NCBI RefSeq assembly: GCF_020400655.1
Contig: NZ_JAINRC010000001.1
Span: forward strand, 806,001 to 870,000
Direction: 5' to 3'
Source of the DNA: Streptomyces spinosus
GTDB taxonomy: Bacteria > Actinomycetota > Actinomycetes > Streptomycetales > Streptomycetaceae
DNA length: 64,000 nucleotides
Both the position numbers and the translations under genes were made by a program. The notes below the pieces were generated by a model. That model made no database searches and was not told the DNA's origin. It worked only from the letters and a program-made list of their open reading frames with translations. How positions within the stretch are numbered: the stretch's first letter is position 1; the number at the start of each line of letters is the position of its first letter. Shown here one piece after another: positions 6,129-14,706 of the stretch.

Positions 6129-8939
6129 TCAGTAGGCCGGCAGGGTGCGCGGGCCGAGGTCGTCACGGGCGGGCGGCGGGGCGAGCCGTACGGTGGCGCC
6201 GAGCACGCTGGCCCCGTGGGGGGCGACGACGACCGGCTCCAGGGTGACAGCGACCACCTCCGGGTGGTCGTCGACCAGCCGCGACACCCGCAGCAGCAGT
6301 TCCTCCAGGGCCGGGGTGTCCACCGGGGTGGAGCCGCGCCAGCCGAACAGCAGCGGTGCCGTCCGGATCGACCGCACCAGCGAGGTCGCCTCCCGGTCGG
6401 TGACGGGGATGAGCCGGTGGGCCATGTCGCCGAGCAGCTGCGAGGCGGCCCCGGCCAGGCCGAAGGACAGCACGGCCCCGGCCGCCGGGTCGATCACGGC
6501 CCGTACGACCGTGTCGACGCCGCGCGGTGCCATGCCCTGCACCACCGGCCGCAGTTCCTCGGGCTTCCCGAACAGCTCGGTCAATTCGGCGTACGCCCGC
6601 AGCAGTTGCTCCTCGTCCGCGAGGTCGAGGCGGACGCCGCCCAGGTCGGCCCGGTGCCTGAGGTGCGGGGCGGTGGCCTTGAGGGCGACCGGGTAGCCGA
6701 GCGCGCGGGCGGCCTCGACGGCGGCGTCCGCGGTGAGCGCGGGCAGGGCCCGGCGCACGGGTATGCCGTACCTGGCGAGCAGCTCACAGGTCTCCGCGTC
6801 GGAGATGGTGAGCCCCTGCCCGCGCGCGAGCAGCTCGCCGATCAGCCGGGCGGCCCCCTTCTCGTCGATGTCGTCGTACTCCGGCACCTTCCCGGGATCG
6901 GCCGCCTCCCGCCGCCACTGCGCGTACTTCACGGCTTCGGCGAGGGCGCGGACGGCACGTTCGGCGGCGGGGTAGGCGGGGATGAGGTGGGTGCCCTCGG
7001 GCGGGGTGGTGAGCGGGGCGGTGGCCGCCGCCCCCTCGGTGCCGGGCGCCTTCTCGACGGCTCCCGGCGCGGTGCTCGCCGCCGCCGACAACGCTTCCGC
7101 CAGTCCCCCCAGCTCCACGTGCACCACGAGCACCGGCTTGCCCGGCACCGCCGCCGCGGCGGACCGCAGCGCCTCCGCCAGCTCCGCGTCCCCGGGGGAG
7201 CTCTCGCCTATCGCGGGGATCGCCGTGACGACGACGGCGTCGTTCGTGCCGTCGGCCAGCGCGGCGGCGAGCGCCCGGTGGAAGTCCTCCGCCGTCGCCC
7301 CGGTCGTCAGGTCGACCGGCCGCGCGGGTCGCAGTCCCTCGGCGAGACACCGGTCGTAGGTCAGCACGCCCAGCGACTCGGAGTTGCCGAGGATGGCCAC
7401 GCGCGGTCCGGCGGGCAGCGGCTGCCGCGCGAGCAGCAGGCCCGCGTCGACCAGCTCGGTGATCGTGTCGACCCGGATCACACCGGCCTGCCTGAGGAGC
7501 GCGGAGACGGTCTCGTACGGCAGCCGGGTGGCCCGTACCGCGTGCCCCTGTGGTGCCGTGCCGGTCCCCTGCACCACCACGAGCGGTTTGGCCGCCGCCG
7601 TCCGCCGGGCGAGGCGGGTGAACTTGCGGGGGTTGCCGATCGACTCCAGGTACATGAGGACGACGTCGGTCTCGGGGTCGTCGTACCAGTACTGCAGGAC
7701 GTCGTTGCCGGAGACGTCGGCGCGGTTGCCGGCGGACACGAAGGTGGAGACGCCGGTGACGCCGGTGACCCCTCCGCCGCGCCGGTGAAGCCGGGAGAGC
7801 AGGGCGATGCCGATGGCGCCGGACTGGGCGAACAGTCCGATGGGGCCGGGGCGGGGCATCTCGGGGGCGAGCGAGGCGTTCAGCCGGACGTCCGGGGCGG
7901 TGTTGATGACGCCGAAGGCGTTCGGGCCGATGATCCGCATGCCGTACGCGCGCGCGGCACGCACGAGGGCGCGTTGCCGCTCGCGCCCCTCGGGCCCGCT
8001 CTCGGCGTATCCGGCGGAGAGCACGACCAGCCCCTGGACGCCGTGTTCCCCGCACTCGGCGACCACGGCGGGCACGTGCGCGGCCGGTACGGCGACGACG
8101 GCCAGGTCGACGGGTCCGTCGATGTCCCGCACCGAGCGGTGCGCGGGCACCCCGTCGACCTCCTTGAGGTCGTCCGGGAAGGCCTTGTTCACGGCGTGCA
8201 GCCGGCCGGGGTAGCCGGCGTCGCGGAGGTTGCCGAGGACGTCGCGGCCCACCCCGCCGGGGGCGCGGCCGACGCCGACGACGGCGACGGAGCCGGGCGC
8301 GAGGAGCCGCCGTACGGAGCGGGCCTCGGCGCGCTGCTCCCGCGCGCGCTGCACGGCCAAGGAGCGGTCCGTGGGCTCGAGGTCGAACTCCAGGCGGACG
8401 ACGCCGTCCTCGAAGCTGCGCTTCTGGGTGTAGCCCGCGTCCGTGAACACCTTGATCATCTTGGTGTTGGCGGGCAGCACCTCGGCGGCGAAGCGGCGGA
8501 TGCCGCGCTCGCGCGCGACGGCCGCGATGTGCTCCAGCAGGGCGGAGGCGACCCCACGGCCCTGGTGGGCGTCCTGCACCAGGAAGGCGACCTCGGCCTC
8601 GTCGGCGGGCGCGGACGCGGGCATGCCGTCGGTGCCGATGCGGTCATAGCGTACGGTGGCGATGAACTCGCCGCCGATGGTGGCCGCGAGTCCCACCCGG
8701 TCCACAAAGTCGTGGTGCGTGAAGCGGTGGACGTCCTTGGCGGAGAGCCGTGGGTACGGCGCGAAGAAGCGGTAGTACTTCGACTCGTCCGAGACCTGCT
8801 CGTAGAAACTGACCAGGCGGTCGGCGTCATCAACGGTGATGGGCCTGATGCGCGCGGTGCCACCGTCGCGCAGCACCACGTCCGCCTCCCAGTGGGCGGG
8901 GTACTGGTGCCGGTCCTGCCGGCCCGCCGAGGTCTGCAT
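6129..8939 (-). CDS. GNAT / NDP-forming acyl-CoA synthetase-like protein acyltransferase (Pat type)
   Basis: A 936-residue protein with an N-terminal GNAT domain (about 20-185; acetyl-CoA loop region QGRGVASALLEHI). It is followed by a CoA-binding Rossmann domain (VAVVGVGRAPGGVGRDVLGN), succinyl-CoA-ligase-like domains (FAQSGAIGIALLSRLHRRGG) and a C-terminal ATP-grasp-like part. The order GNAT then synthetase matches Streptomyces PatA, which acetylates acyl-CoA synthetases; Salmonella Pat has the reverse order. The region aligning with the phosphohistidine site reads QGHAVRAT instead of the usual SHTGA, so the synthetase part may be regulatory. The ATG at 8939 (MQTSAGRQDR) is preferred; the frame extends 40 codons further without family-like sequence. 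Confidence 0.88.
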   Translation of the reverse strand: MQTSAGRQDRHQYPAHWEADVVLRDGGTARIRPITVDDADRLVSFYEQVSDESKYYRFFAPYPRLSAKDVHRFTHHDFVDRVGLAATIGGEFIATVRYDRIGTDGMPASAPADEAEVAFLVQDAHQGRGVASALLEHIAAVARERGIRRFAAEVLPANTKMIKVFTDAGYTQKRSFEDGVVRLEFDLEPTDRSLAVQRAREQRAEARSVRRLLAPGSVAVVGVGRAPGGVGRDVLGNLRDAGYPGRLHAVNKAFPDDLKEVDGVPAHRSVRDIDGPVDLAVVAVPAAHVPAVVAECGEHGVQGLVVLSAGYAESGPEGRERQRALVRAARAYGMRIIGPNAFGVINTAPDVRLNASLAPEMPRPGPIGLFAQSGAIGIALLSRLHRRGGGVTGVTGVSTFVSAGNRADVSGNDVLQYWYDDPETDVVLMYLESIGNPRKFTRLARRTAAAKPLVVVQGTGTAPQGHAVRATRLPYETVSALLRQAGVIRVDTITELVDAGLLLARQPLPAGPRVAILGNSESLGVLTYDRCLAEGLRPARPVDLTTGATAEDFHRALAAALADGTNDAVVVTAIPAIGESSPGDAELAEALRSAAAAVPGKPVLVVHVELGGLAEALSAAASTAPGAVEKAPGTEGAAATAPLTTPPEGTHLIPAYPAAERAVRALAEAVKYAQWRREAADPGKVPEYDDIDEKGAARLIGELLARGQGLTISDAETCELLARYGIPVRRALPALTADAAVEAARALGYPVALKATAPHLRHRADLGGVRLDLADEEQLLRAYAELTELFGKPEELRPVVQGMAPRGVDTVVRAVIDPAAGAVLSFGLAGAASQLLGDMAHRLIPVTDREATSLVRSIRTAPLLFGWRGSTPVDTPALEELLLRVSRLVDDHPEVVAVTLEPVVVAPHGASVLGATVRLAPPPARDDLGPRTLPAY

Positions 8940-9076
8940 GGGCCCCAGAGTACGGCTCGCGTCCGACAACGGCGCGAGGCAGTCTGTGGAGGACGGGACG
9001 CCGGACCGAGGCCGCGGTCCGGTGCCACACCGGAGGGGACGGGCGTCCGCTCCGGACACGCTTCACGATATGGGAA

Positions 9077-9092
9077 ACTGGTCTAGACAACC
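9077..9092 (+). promoter_or_regulatory. DasR-responsive element (dre) upstream of ptsH
   Basis: ACTGGTCTAGACAACC matches the DasR operator consensus (A-C/G-TGGTCTAGACCA-C/G-T) at 14 of 16 positions, and lies 24 bp before the ptsH start. DasR is the GntR-family N-acetylglucosamine regulator known to control PTS genes in Streptomyces. The site call is by eye. Confidence 0.8.
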
Positions 9093-9115
9093 TGAACACC
9101 GAAGGGCAGCAACAC

Positions 9116-9397
9116 ATGGCTGAGCGCCGCGTCAACGTCGGCTGGGCCGAGGGCCTCCACGCCCGCCCCGCTTCCATCTTCGTCCGAGCCGCCACGGCCA
9201 CAGGCGTCCCGGTGACGATCGCCAAGGCGGGGGGCAACCCCGTCAACGCGGCCTCCATGCTGGCCGTCCTGGGCCTGGGTGCCCAGGGTGGCGAGGAGAT
9301 CGTCCTCGCCTCCGACGCCGAGGGCGCCGACGCCGCCCTGGACCGTCTGGCCAAGCTGGTCTCCGAGGGCCTGGACGAGCTGCCCGAGACCGTCTGA
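9116..9397 (+). CDS. ptsH: HPr phosphocarrier protein of the PTS
   Basis: 93 residues. HPr carries phosphate from enzyme I to enzyme IIA components, chiefly for N-acetylglucosamine uptake in Streptomyces. The active-site His is in GLHARPAS (His15), and the NAASMLAVLGLGA segment corresponds to the Ser46 region. Length is normal for HPr. GAAGGGCAGC precedes the ATG. It stands alone, divergent from the acetyltransferase gene, with a DasR-type operator immediately upstream and a hairpin terminator 67 bp downstream. Confidence 0.97.
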   Translation: MAERRVNVGWAEGLHARPASIFVRAATATGVPVTIAKAGGNPVNAASMLAVLGLGAQGGEEIVLASDAEGADAALDRLAKLVSEGLDELPETV

Positions 9398-9463
9398 GCG
9401 AGCACCGCACAGAACGCCGGAGCCGCGTTCGCCTTCCGGGGCGGCGCGGCTTCGCCGTATGCG

Positions 9464-9485
9464 GACGCATCCGACCCGATGCGTC
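9464..9485 (+). terminator. probable ptsH terminator
   Basis: Inverted repeat GACGCATC, loop CGACCC, GATGCGTC (8 bp exact), followed by TTCGATTT. It lies between ptsH and the convergent GntR gene. Confidence 0.6.
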
Positions 9486-9600
9486 TTCGATTTACCGCGT
9501 GCCGCCGGGCGACGGACTCCCGGAATTTCTCGCACGGTGAATTCGGGCAGCAGGAAATACCCCGCCCGAAAACAACATCTCTTTGTATACGGTGCCCTTG

Positions 9601-10287
9601 TTAAAGCCGCGGGCCCGACATGTTTACGGCATGTTGCGAAGTCCTCACGCGCTCCCCGGCGGGAGAGAACCGCAGCCGGTGCGCGCCCGTCGCGCGCTCG
9701 GCGTGCAGCGTCGTGAGCGCCCGCGCGCGCTCGGCGTCGCCGCGGGCCACCGCGTCCACGATGGCACCGTGCTCCGTCCAGGACTCGACGGGGCTGACCG
9801 GTGCCTCCACCGTGTACATCCACGCGATCTTGTGCCGCAGCTGGGTGAGCACCGAGGTCAGCGAGGTGCTGCCGGAGGCCTGGGCGAGCGTCTCGTGGAA
9901 CCAGCCGCCCAAGGAGCGCAGGTCCTCGTTGCTGCCCCTGCGGGCCCGCTCCTGGCCCAGCCGGACCAGACCGCGCAGCACCTTCAGATGGGCCTCCGTG
10001 CGCCGCTGGGCGGCCCGGGCGGCGCCCAGCGGCTCCAGCAGCGTCCGCATCTCCAGCAGGTCGGCGGCCTCCTGCTCGGTCGGCTCGGCCACGCACGCGC
10101 CCGCGTGCCGGCGCGTCACCACGAAGCCCTCGGCCTCCAGGGTGCGCAGGGCCTCGCGCACGGGGACGCGCGAGACGCCGTAGCGGCGGGCCAGGACTTC
10201 CTCGGTGAGGCGGCTGCCGCGCTCGTGGACACCCGCGACGATGTCGTCCCGGATGGCCGTGCACACCGAGTGCGCCGGAATACGCAT
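9601..10287 (-). CDS. GntR-family (FadR subfamily) transcriptional regulator
   Basis: 228 residues. The N-terminal winged helix-turn-helix (about 8-70) shows the typical LTEEVLARRYGVSRVPVREA and LEAEGFVV motifs. The C-terminal all-helical FCD ligand domain contains His/Asp-type positions (EMRTLLEPLGAARAA, FHETLAQASG). The ligand is unknown. It converges on ptsH. It might regulate nearby carbon genes, but a DasR identity is unlikely: DasR belongs to the HutC subfamily and its C-terminal domain differs. Confidence 0.9.
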   Translation of the reverse strand: MRIPAHSVCTAIRDDIVAGVHERGSRLTEEVLARRYGVSRVPVREALRTLEAEGFVVTRRHAGACVAEPTEQEAADLLEMRTLLEPLGAARAAQRRTEAHLKVLRGLVRLGQERARRGSNEDLRSLGGWFHETLAQASGSTSLTSVLTQLRHKIAWMYTVEAPVSPVESWTEHGAIVDAVARGDAERARALTTLHAERATGAHRLRFSPAGERVRTSQHAVNMSGPRL

Positions 10288-10438
10288 GACCGACCTCCGC
10301 CTTAATCCCCGTGAAACGTCGACGATGGACGTGTGTTCCGTGACTCTATTCCAATGAGCCGGAATTTCCGACGCCGGGCACTAATCCATGGCTATTTTTT
10401 GGTCAGCGCTCCGGCGTACACCGGGAAAAACGACGAAA

Positions 10439-10461
10439 GCCCCGGCTCGGTGAGCCGGGGC
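10439..10461 (-). terminator. terminator of the M23 peptidase gene
   Basis: Stem GCCCCGGCTC / GAGCCGGGGC (10 bp exact) with a 3-base loop. On the minus strand it is followed by TTTCGTCGTTTTT, a clear U-rich tail. It lies 24 bp beyond the stop. Confidence 0.9.
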
Positions 10462-10484
10462 CTCGGACAGCCGTGCGGTCGGTG

Positions 10485-11240
10485 TCAGACGTTCACGCCG
10501 TGCTTGCGGAGGTAGGCGACGGGGTCGACGTCCGAGCCGTACTCGGGGGTCGTGCGCACCTCGAAGTGCAGGTGCGGGCCCGTGACGTGGCCCGTCGCCC
10601 CGGACAGGCCGATCTGCCGGCCGGGGACGACCTTCTGGCCCACCGTGACCCCGATGGACGACAGGTGGCCGTACTGGGTGTACATGCCGTCGGCCATGCG
10701 GATCACGACCTGGTTGCCGTACGCGCCGCCCCAGCCCGCGGAGACGACCGTGCCGGAGCCCACCGCGTGGACGGCCGTGCCGCTGGCCGCGTGGAAGTCG
10801 ATCCCGGTGTGCGCGCCGGAGCTCCACAGGGAGCTGCTCGCCTGGTAGGCGGTGGAGACGTAGGAGTGCGCGATCGGGGCGACGAAGGTGTTCAGCAGCT
10901 TGCGCTCGGCCTCACGCGCGGCCCGGACCTTCTCGGCGCGGATCCTCTGCGCCCGCTCGGCCGCCGCCTTGGCCGCGGCCGCCTCGGCCGCCCTCTGCTC
11001 GGCGGCCTGCTGCTGCGCGGCGGCCTGCGCGTCGATCTCGTCGGCGACGCCCTCGGACACGGCGACGACCGGGGTGAGGCCGGTCTGCTCCGCGGTGTTC
11101 CCGGCGGCGAGCGCCGGGGAGGCGGCGAGGGTGCCGATGACGCCGGTGGTGGTGAGGGCCGCGACGCCGGCCGCCTGGGCGGTGGTCCGCTTGACCCGGC
11201 CGGGCTTGCGGTGCTTCCCGGTGGCGCACATGAACGCCAT
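10485..11240 (-). CDS. secreted M23-family peptidoglycan peptidase
   Basis: 251 residues. It has a basic N-terminus and hydrophobic stretch ending ASPALAA (about residue 46), which fits a signal peptide. An Ala/Glu/Arg-rich coiled coil covers about 68-115. The LytM/M23 domain carries the zinc motifs GAHTGIDF (HxxxD) and HLHFE near residue 221. It should cut peptide cross-links in the cell wall outside the membrane. The transcript carries a ydaO/c-di-AMP riboswitch, the arrangement known for Streptomyces cell-wall hydrolase genes. The ATG at 11240 has AAGGA 11 bases upstream. Confidence 0.93.
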   Translation of the reverse strand: MAFMCATGKHRKPGRVKRTTAQAAGVAALTTTGVIGTLAASPALAAGNTAEQTGLTPVVAVSEGVADEIDAQAAAQQQAAEQRAAEAAAAKAAAERAQRIRAEKVRAAREAERKLLNTFVAPIAHSYVSTAYQASSSLWSSGAHTGIDFHAASGTAVHAVGSGTVVSAGWGGAYGNQVVIRMADGMYTQYGHLSSIGVTVGQKVVPGRQIGLSGATGHVTGPHLHFEVRTTPEYGSDVDPVAYLRKHGVNV

Positions 11241-11267
11241 GAAGTGGCTGGTCCTTTCCTTCCCTCT

Positions 11268-11408
11268 CGCCTACCGGGTTAGCTGACGGGTTCGGAGCAG
11301 GAAGGTCTCCTACGGGCCCCCTCGCACACGCGCGGACGCCCGATTCACCCCAGGGACGGTGGGTCCCCGGCTCCCCTGGCTCGCGCCGTACGGGGACTCG
11401 GCGATGAC
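11268..11408 (-). promoter_or_regulatory. ydaO/yuaA (c-di-AMP) riboswitch
   Basis: Read on the minus strand, the leader contains the hallmark blocks TCATCGCCGAGTCC, CCGGGGACCCACC, CCTGGGGTGAATCGG and near the 3' end CGAACCCGTCAGCTAACCC followed by GGTAGGCGAGAGG. These match the conserved core of the ydaO riboswitch class. In Streptomyces, c-di-AMP binding turns such hydrolase genes off. The motif ends 27 bp before the start codon. A TTGACA-like -35 lies at 11474-11479, but no convincing -10 was found. Confidence 0.92.
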
Positions 11409-11573
11409 TGTCCGGTGCCGCGGGTGCGGCGCACTGCCTGACGAACAGCCCGGACGAAGCTACGCAAGCGCACTGTCAATCCTCAAACGCATCCCGGCTT
11501 TTGTAGCGCATCCCACAGGGCAGACACGCAACCTCCGCCCCAAAACGGGCATCTGAGGAAGCGAGTGGAACAA

Positions 11574-11613
11574 CGTGGGGCCCTGACGACCCGTAGGTCA
11601 CCAGGGCCCCACG
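11574..11613 (-). terminator. terminator of the M16 peptidase operon
   Basis: Stem CGTGGGGCCCTG / CAGGGCCCCACG (12 bp exact) with a 16-base loop that itself contains TGAC...GTCA. It lies 34 bp past the stop of the second M16 gene. Confidence 0.85.
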
Positions 11614-11647
11614 CGCGCGTGCCGTCGTCCGGCCGCCGCGGTGCCGT

Positions 11648-13036
11648 CTACTCGGCCGCCACCACGGTCACTTCACCGATGCCCAGCGCCTGGACCGGCT
11701 CCTTGATCTGCGACGCGTCACCGACGAGGACGGTCACCAGGCGGTCCACCGGGAAGGCGTTCACGACGGCCGCGGTGGCCTCCACCGTGCCCGTGGCCGC
11801 CAACTGCTGGTACAGCGTCGCCTGGAAGTCGTCGGGCAGGTGCTGCTCGACCTGGTCGGCCAGCGTGCTCGCGACGGCCGCCGCGGTCTCGTACTTCAGC
11901 GGCGCCACACCGACCAGGTTCTGCACGGCGACGTCCCGCTCGGCGTCGGTCAGGCCGTCCGCCGCGACCGTGCGCAGCACCTTCCACAGGTCGTCCAGCG
12001 CCGGGCCGGTGTTGGGGGTGTCCACGGAGCCGCTGATGGCGAGCATCGCCGCGCCCGTGCCGTCCGGCGCGGATCGCAGGACCTGCCCGAAGGCGCGCAC
12101 GCCGTAGGTGTAGCCCTTCTCCTCGCGCAGGACGCGGTCCAGGCGGGAGGTGAGCGTGCCGCCGAGGCAGTACGTGCCGAGCACCTGGGCGGGCCACACC
12201 CGGTCGTGCCGGTCGGGCCCGATCCGGCCGATGAGCAGCTGGGTCTGGACCGCGCCGGGCCGGTCCACGATGACCACGCGCCCGGTGTCGTCGGCGGTCA
12301 CCGGCGGCACCGGCCGGGGCTCGCCCGGAGTGCCGGTCCACGCCCCCAGGGTGTCGTCCAGCAACGCGTCCAGGTCGACGCCGGTCAGGTCGCCGACGAC
12401 GACCGCGGTGGCCGTGCCGGGCCGCACATGACGGTCGTAGAAGGCGCGTACGGCCGCCTCGTCGATCTTCTCGACCGTCTCCTCGGTGCCCTGGCGCGGA
12501 CGGGACATGCGCGAGGTCGCCGGGAACAGCTCCTTGGAGAGTTCCTTGGCGGCCCGGCGGGAGGGGTTGGCCAGCTCGTGCGGGATCTCGTCCAGGCGGT
12601 TGCGGACCAGCCGCTCGACCTCGCTCGCGGCGAAGGCGGGCGCGCGCAGGGCGTCGGCGAGCAGGCCGAGACCCTTGGCCAGGCGGGAGGCCGGGACCTC
12701 CAGGCTGAGCCGGACGCCGGGGTGGTCGGCGTGCGCGTCGAGGGTGGCGCCCGCGCGCTCCAGCTCGGCGGCGAACTCCTCGGCGGAGTGCTTGTCGGTG
12801 CCCTCGGAGAAGGCCCGCGCCATGATCGTGGCGACGCCGTCCAGGCCGGCCGGCTCGGCGTCCAGCGGCGCGTCCAGCAGTACCTCGACGGCGACGACCT
12901 GCTGGCCCGGGCGGTGGCAGCGCAGCACGGTCAGGCCGTTGTCCAGCGTGCCACGCTCGGGCGCCGGGAACGCCCACGGCTTGGCCTCGCCGGGCCGCGG
13001 CTGGGGGTGGAAGTCCATGGTGGCGAGCTCGGTCAC
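11648..13036 (-). CDS. M16-family peptidase homologue lacking HxxEH (partner subunit)
   Basis: 462 residues with the M16 alpha/beta fold. The zinc HxxEH motif is absent: the corresponding segment reads MARAFSEGTDKHSAEEF. The C-terminal half keeps the M16 Gly/Tyr motif LREEKGYTYGVRAF. In M16 pairs, such an R/Y-type subunit completes the active site of its HxxEH partner. The GTG start at 13036 overlaps the upstream gene's stop as GTGA; an ATG at 13018 is the alternative. The enzyme is probably a heterodimeric cytosolic zinc peptidase. Confidence 0.9.
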   Translation of the reverse strand: MTELATMDFHPQPRPGEAKPWAFPAPERGTLDNGLTVLRCHRPGQQVVAVEVLLDAPLDAEPAGLDGVATIMARAFSEGTDKHSAEEFAAELERAGATLDAHADHPGVRLSLEVPASRLAKGLGLLADALRAPAFAASEVERLVRNRLDEIPHELANPSRRAAKELSKELFPATSRMSRPRQGTEETVEKIDEAAVRAFYDRHVRPGTATAVVVGDLTGVDLDALLDDTLGAWTGTPGEPRPVPPVTADDTGRVVIVDRPGAVQTQLLIGRIGPDRHDRVWPAQVLGTYCLGGTLTSRLDRVLREEKGYTYGVRAFGQVLRSAPDGTGAAMLAISGSVDTPNTGPALDDLWKVLRTVAADGLTDAERDVAVQNLVGVAPLKYETAAAVASTLADQVEQHLPDDFQATLYQQLAATGTVEATAAVVNAFPVDRLVTVLVGDASQIKEPVQALGIGEVTVVAAE

Positions 13037-14436
13037 TTGGCCGTCTCCTCGGTCTCGGTCTCGTCGCGGCCGGCCTCTACGGTCGCTTCCTGCTCGGGGT
13101 CCTCGGGGACCCCGGCGTCCGGGACGGTCTCCGGGGACTTCGGCTCGTACACGAGGACCGCGCGGTTGTCGGGACGCAGGCGGGCCTGGGCGACCTCCTG
13201 GACCTCCTGCGGGCTCACCTCCAGGACGCGCTTGACGGCGGTCAGGGCGAGCTGCGGGTCGCCGAACAAGACCGCGTACCGGCACAGTTCGTCGGCGCGG
13301 CCGGCGACCGTGCCGAGCCGGTCCAGCCACTCGCGCTCCAGCTGGGCCTGGGCGCGCTCCATCTCCTCGGGCGTGGGGCCCTCCGCGGCGAACCGCGCCA
13401 GCTCCTCGTCGATGGCGGCCTCGATGACCGGCACCTCGACGTCACCGGAGGTCTTCACGTCCAGCCACCCCATGGAGGGCGCGCCGGCCAGGCGCAGCAG
13501 GCCGAAGCCGGCCGCGACGGCCGTCCGGTCACGGCGCACCAGCCGGTTGTACAGGCGGGAGGACTCGCCGCCGCCCAGGATGGTCAGGGCGAGGTCGGCC
13601 GCGTCGCACGCGCGCGTGCCGTCGTGCGGGAGCCGGTAGGCGGCCATCAGGGCGCGCGCCGGGACCTCCTCCACGACGACCTCGCGCTTCTGCTCGCCGA
13701 TGACGTCCGGCAGGGAGCCGTCGCGGGGCGCGGGCTTGCCGTCGTGGGACGGGATCGAGCCGAAGTACTTCTCGATCCAGGCGAGGGTCTGCTGGGGGTC
13801 GATGTCGCCGACCACGGAGAGCACCGCGTTGTTCGGCGCGTAGTAGGTGCGGAAGAACTGGCGGGCGTCCTCCAGGGTGGCCGCGTCCAGGTCCGCCATC
13901 GAGCCGATCGGCGTGTGGTGGTACGGGTGGCCCTCCGGGTAGGAGAGCGCGGTCAGCTTCTCGAAGGCGGTGCCGTACGGGACGTTGTCGTAGCGCTGGC
14001 GGCGCTCGTTCTTGACGACGTCCCGCTGGTTCTCCATGGACTCGTCGTCCAGGGCGGCCAGCAGCGAGCCCATGCGGTCGGCCTCCAGCCAGAGCGCCAG
14101 CTCCAGCTGGTGGGCGGGCATGGTCTCGAAGTAGTTGGTCCGCTCGAAGCTGGTGGTGCCGTTCAGCGAGCCGCCGGCGCCCTGCACCAGCTCGAAGTGG
14201 CCGTTGCCCTTCACCTGCGCCGAGCCCTGGAACATCAGGTGCTCGAAAAGGTGAGCCAGGCCGGTACGCCCCTTGACTTCGTGGCGGGAGCCGACGTCGT
14301 ACCAGAGGCAGACCGCCGCCACCGGGGTCAGGTGGTCCTCGGAGAGCACCACGCGCAGACCGTTGGCCAGGCGGTGCTCGGTCGCTGTCAGGCCCCCGGA
14401 GCCTGCCTCGGCTGTGGTCGTGTGACCCATGGGCAT
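13033..14436 (-). CDS. M16-family zinc peptidase, catalytic subunit
   Basis: 467 residues. The inverted zinc motif HLFEH is near residue 58, with the downstream Glu region ESMENQRDVVKNERRQRYDN, as in mitochondrial processing peptidase and insulinase relatives. The C-terminus is acidic, Thr/Glu-rich and probably disordered. The ATG at 14436 has GAAGGGAC about 6 bases upstream; an ATG at 14430 is possible. It forms a two-gene operon with the inactive homologue (4-base overlap) and is divergent from parC. Confidence 0.92.
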   Translation of the reverse strand: MPMGHTTTAEAGSGGLTATEHRLANGLRVVLSEDHLTPVAAVCLWYDVGSRHEVKGRTGLAHLFEHLMFQGSAQVKGNGHFELVQGAGGSLNGTTSFERTNYFETMPAHQLELALWLEADRMGSLLAALDDESMENQRDVVKNERRQRYDNVPYGTAFEKLTALSYPEGHPYHHTPIGSMADLDAATLEDARQFFRTYYAPNNAVLSVVGDIDPQQTLAWIEKYFGSIPSHDGKPAPRDGSLPDVIGEQKREVVVEEVPARALMAAYRLPHDGTRACDAADLALTILGGGESSRLYNRLVRRDRTAVAAGFGLLRLAGAPSMGWLDVKTSGDVEVPVIEAAIDEELARFAAEGPTPEEMERAQAQLEREWLDRLGTVAGRADELCRYAVLFGDPQLALTAVKRVLEVSPQEVQEVAQARLRPDNRAVLVYEPKSPETVPDAGVPEDPEQEATVEAGRDETETEETAK

Positions 14437-14706
14437 GTACGTCCCTTCGCAAGCGGAGGCGGTTGATGGAAACCGCGGTTTTCCTGCCGTTCCTGCCACT
14501 GTATGCAAAGCGTGCGGGGCCTCGGCGAAGTTCCCGCGGGGCGTACGCCCACAGCGGATCCCGGGACCCGCCCGCGACCCGTCCGGGACGCGGTCCCGGC
14601 TCCCGGCGGTGCCTGCCGGACCGGGTCGCGGCACGGGTTGTCACTGCCTCGGTCCACAATGGTCGGCGTCAGTTCCGTCCATCCTTTCAGCAAGGAGCCG
14701 GCAGCG

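Noticed and set aside
6216..9086. 956-codon plus-strand open frame opposite the acetyltransferase
   Set aside because: Mirror frame of a well-recognised GNAT/synthetase protein.
9601..10287. The GntR gene next to ptsH as DasR itself
   Set aside because: Its effector domain is FadR-like (FCD), whereas DasR belongs to the HutC subfamily.
11457..11479. TTGACA/TAGCTT promoter for the M23 gene
   Set aside because: The spacing between hexamers is only 11 bp, too short for a housekeeping promoter; only the -35 may be real.
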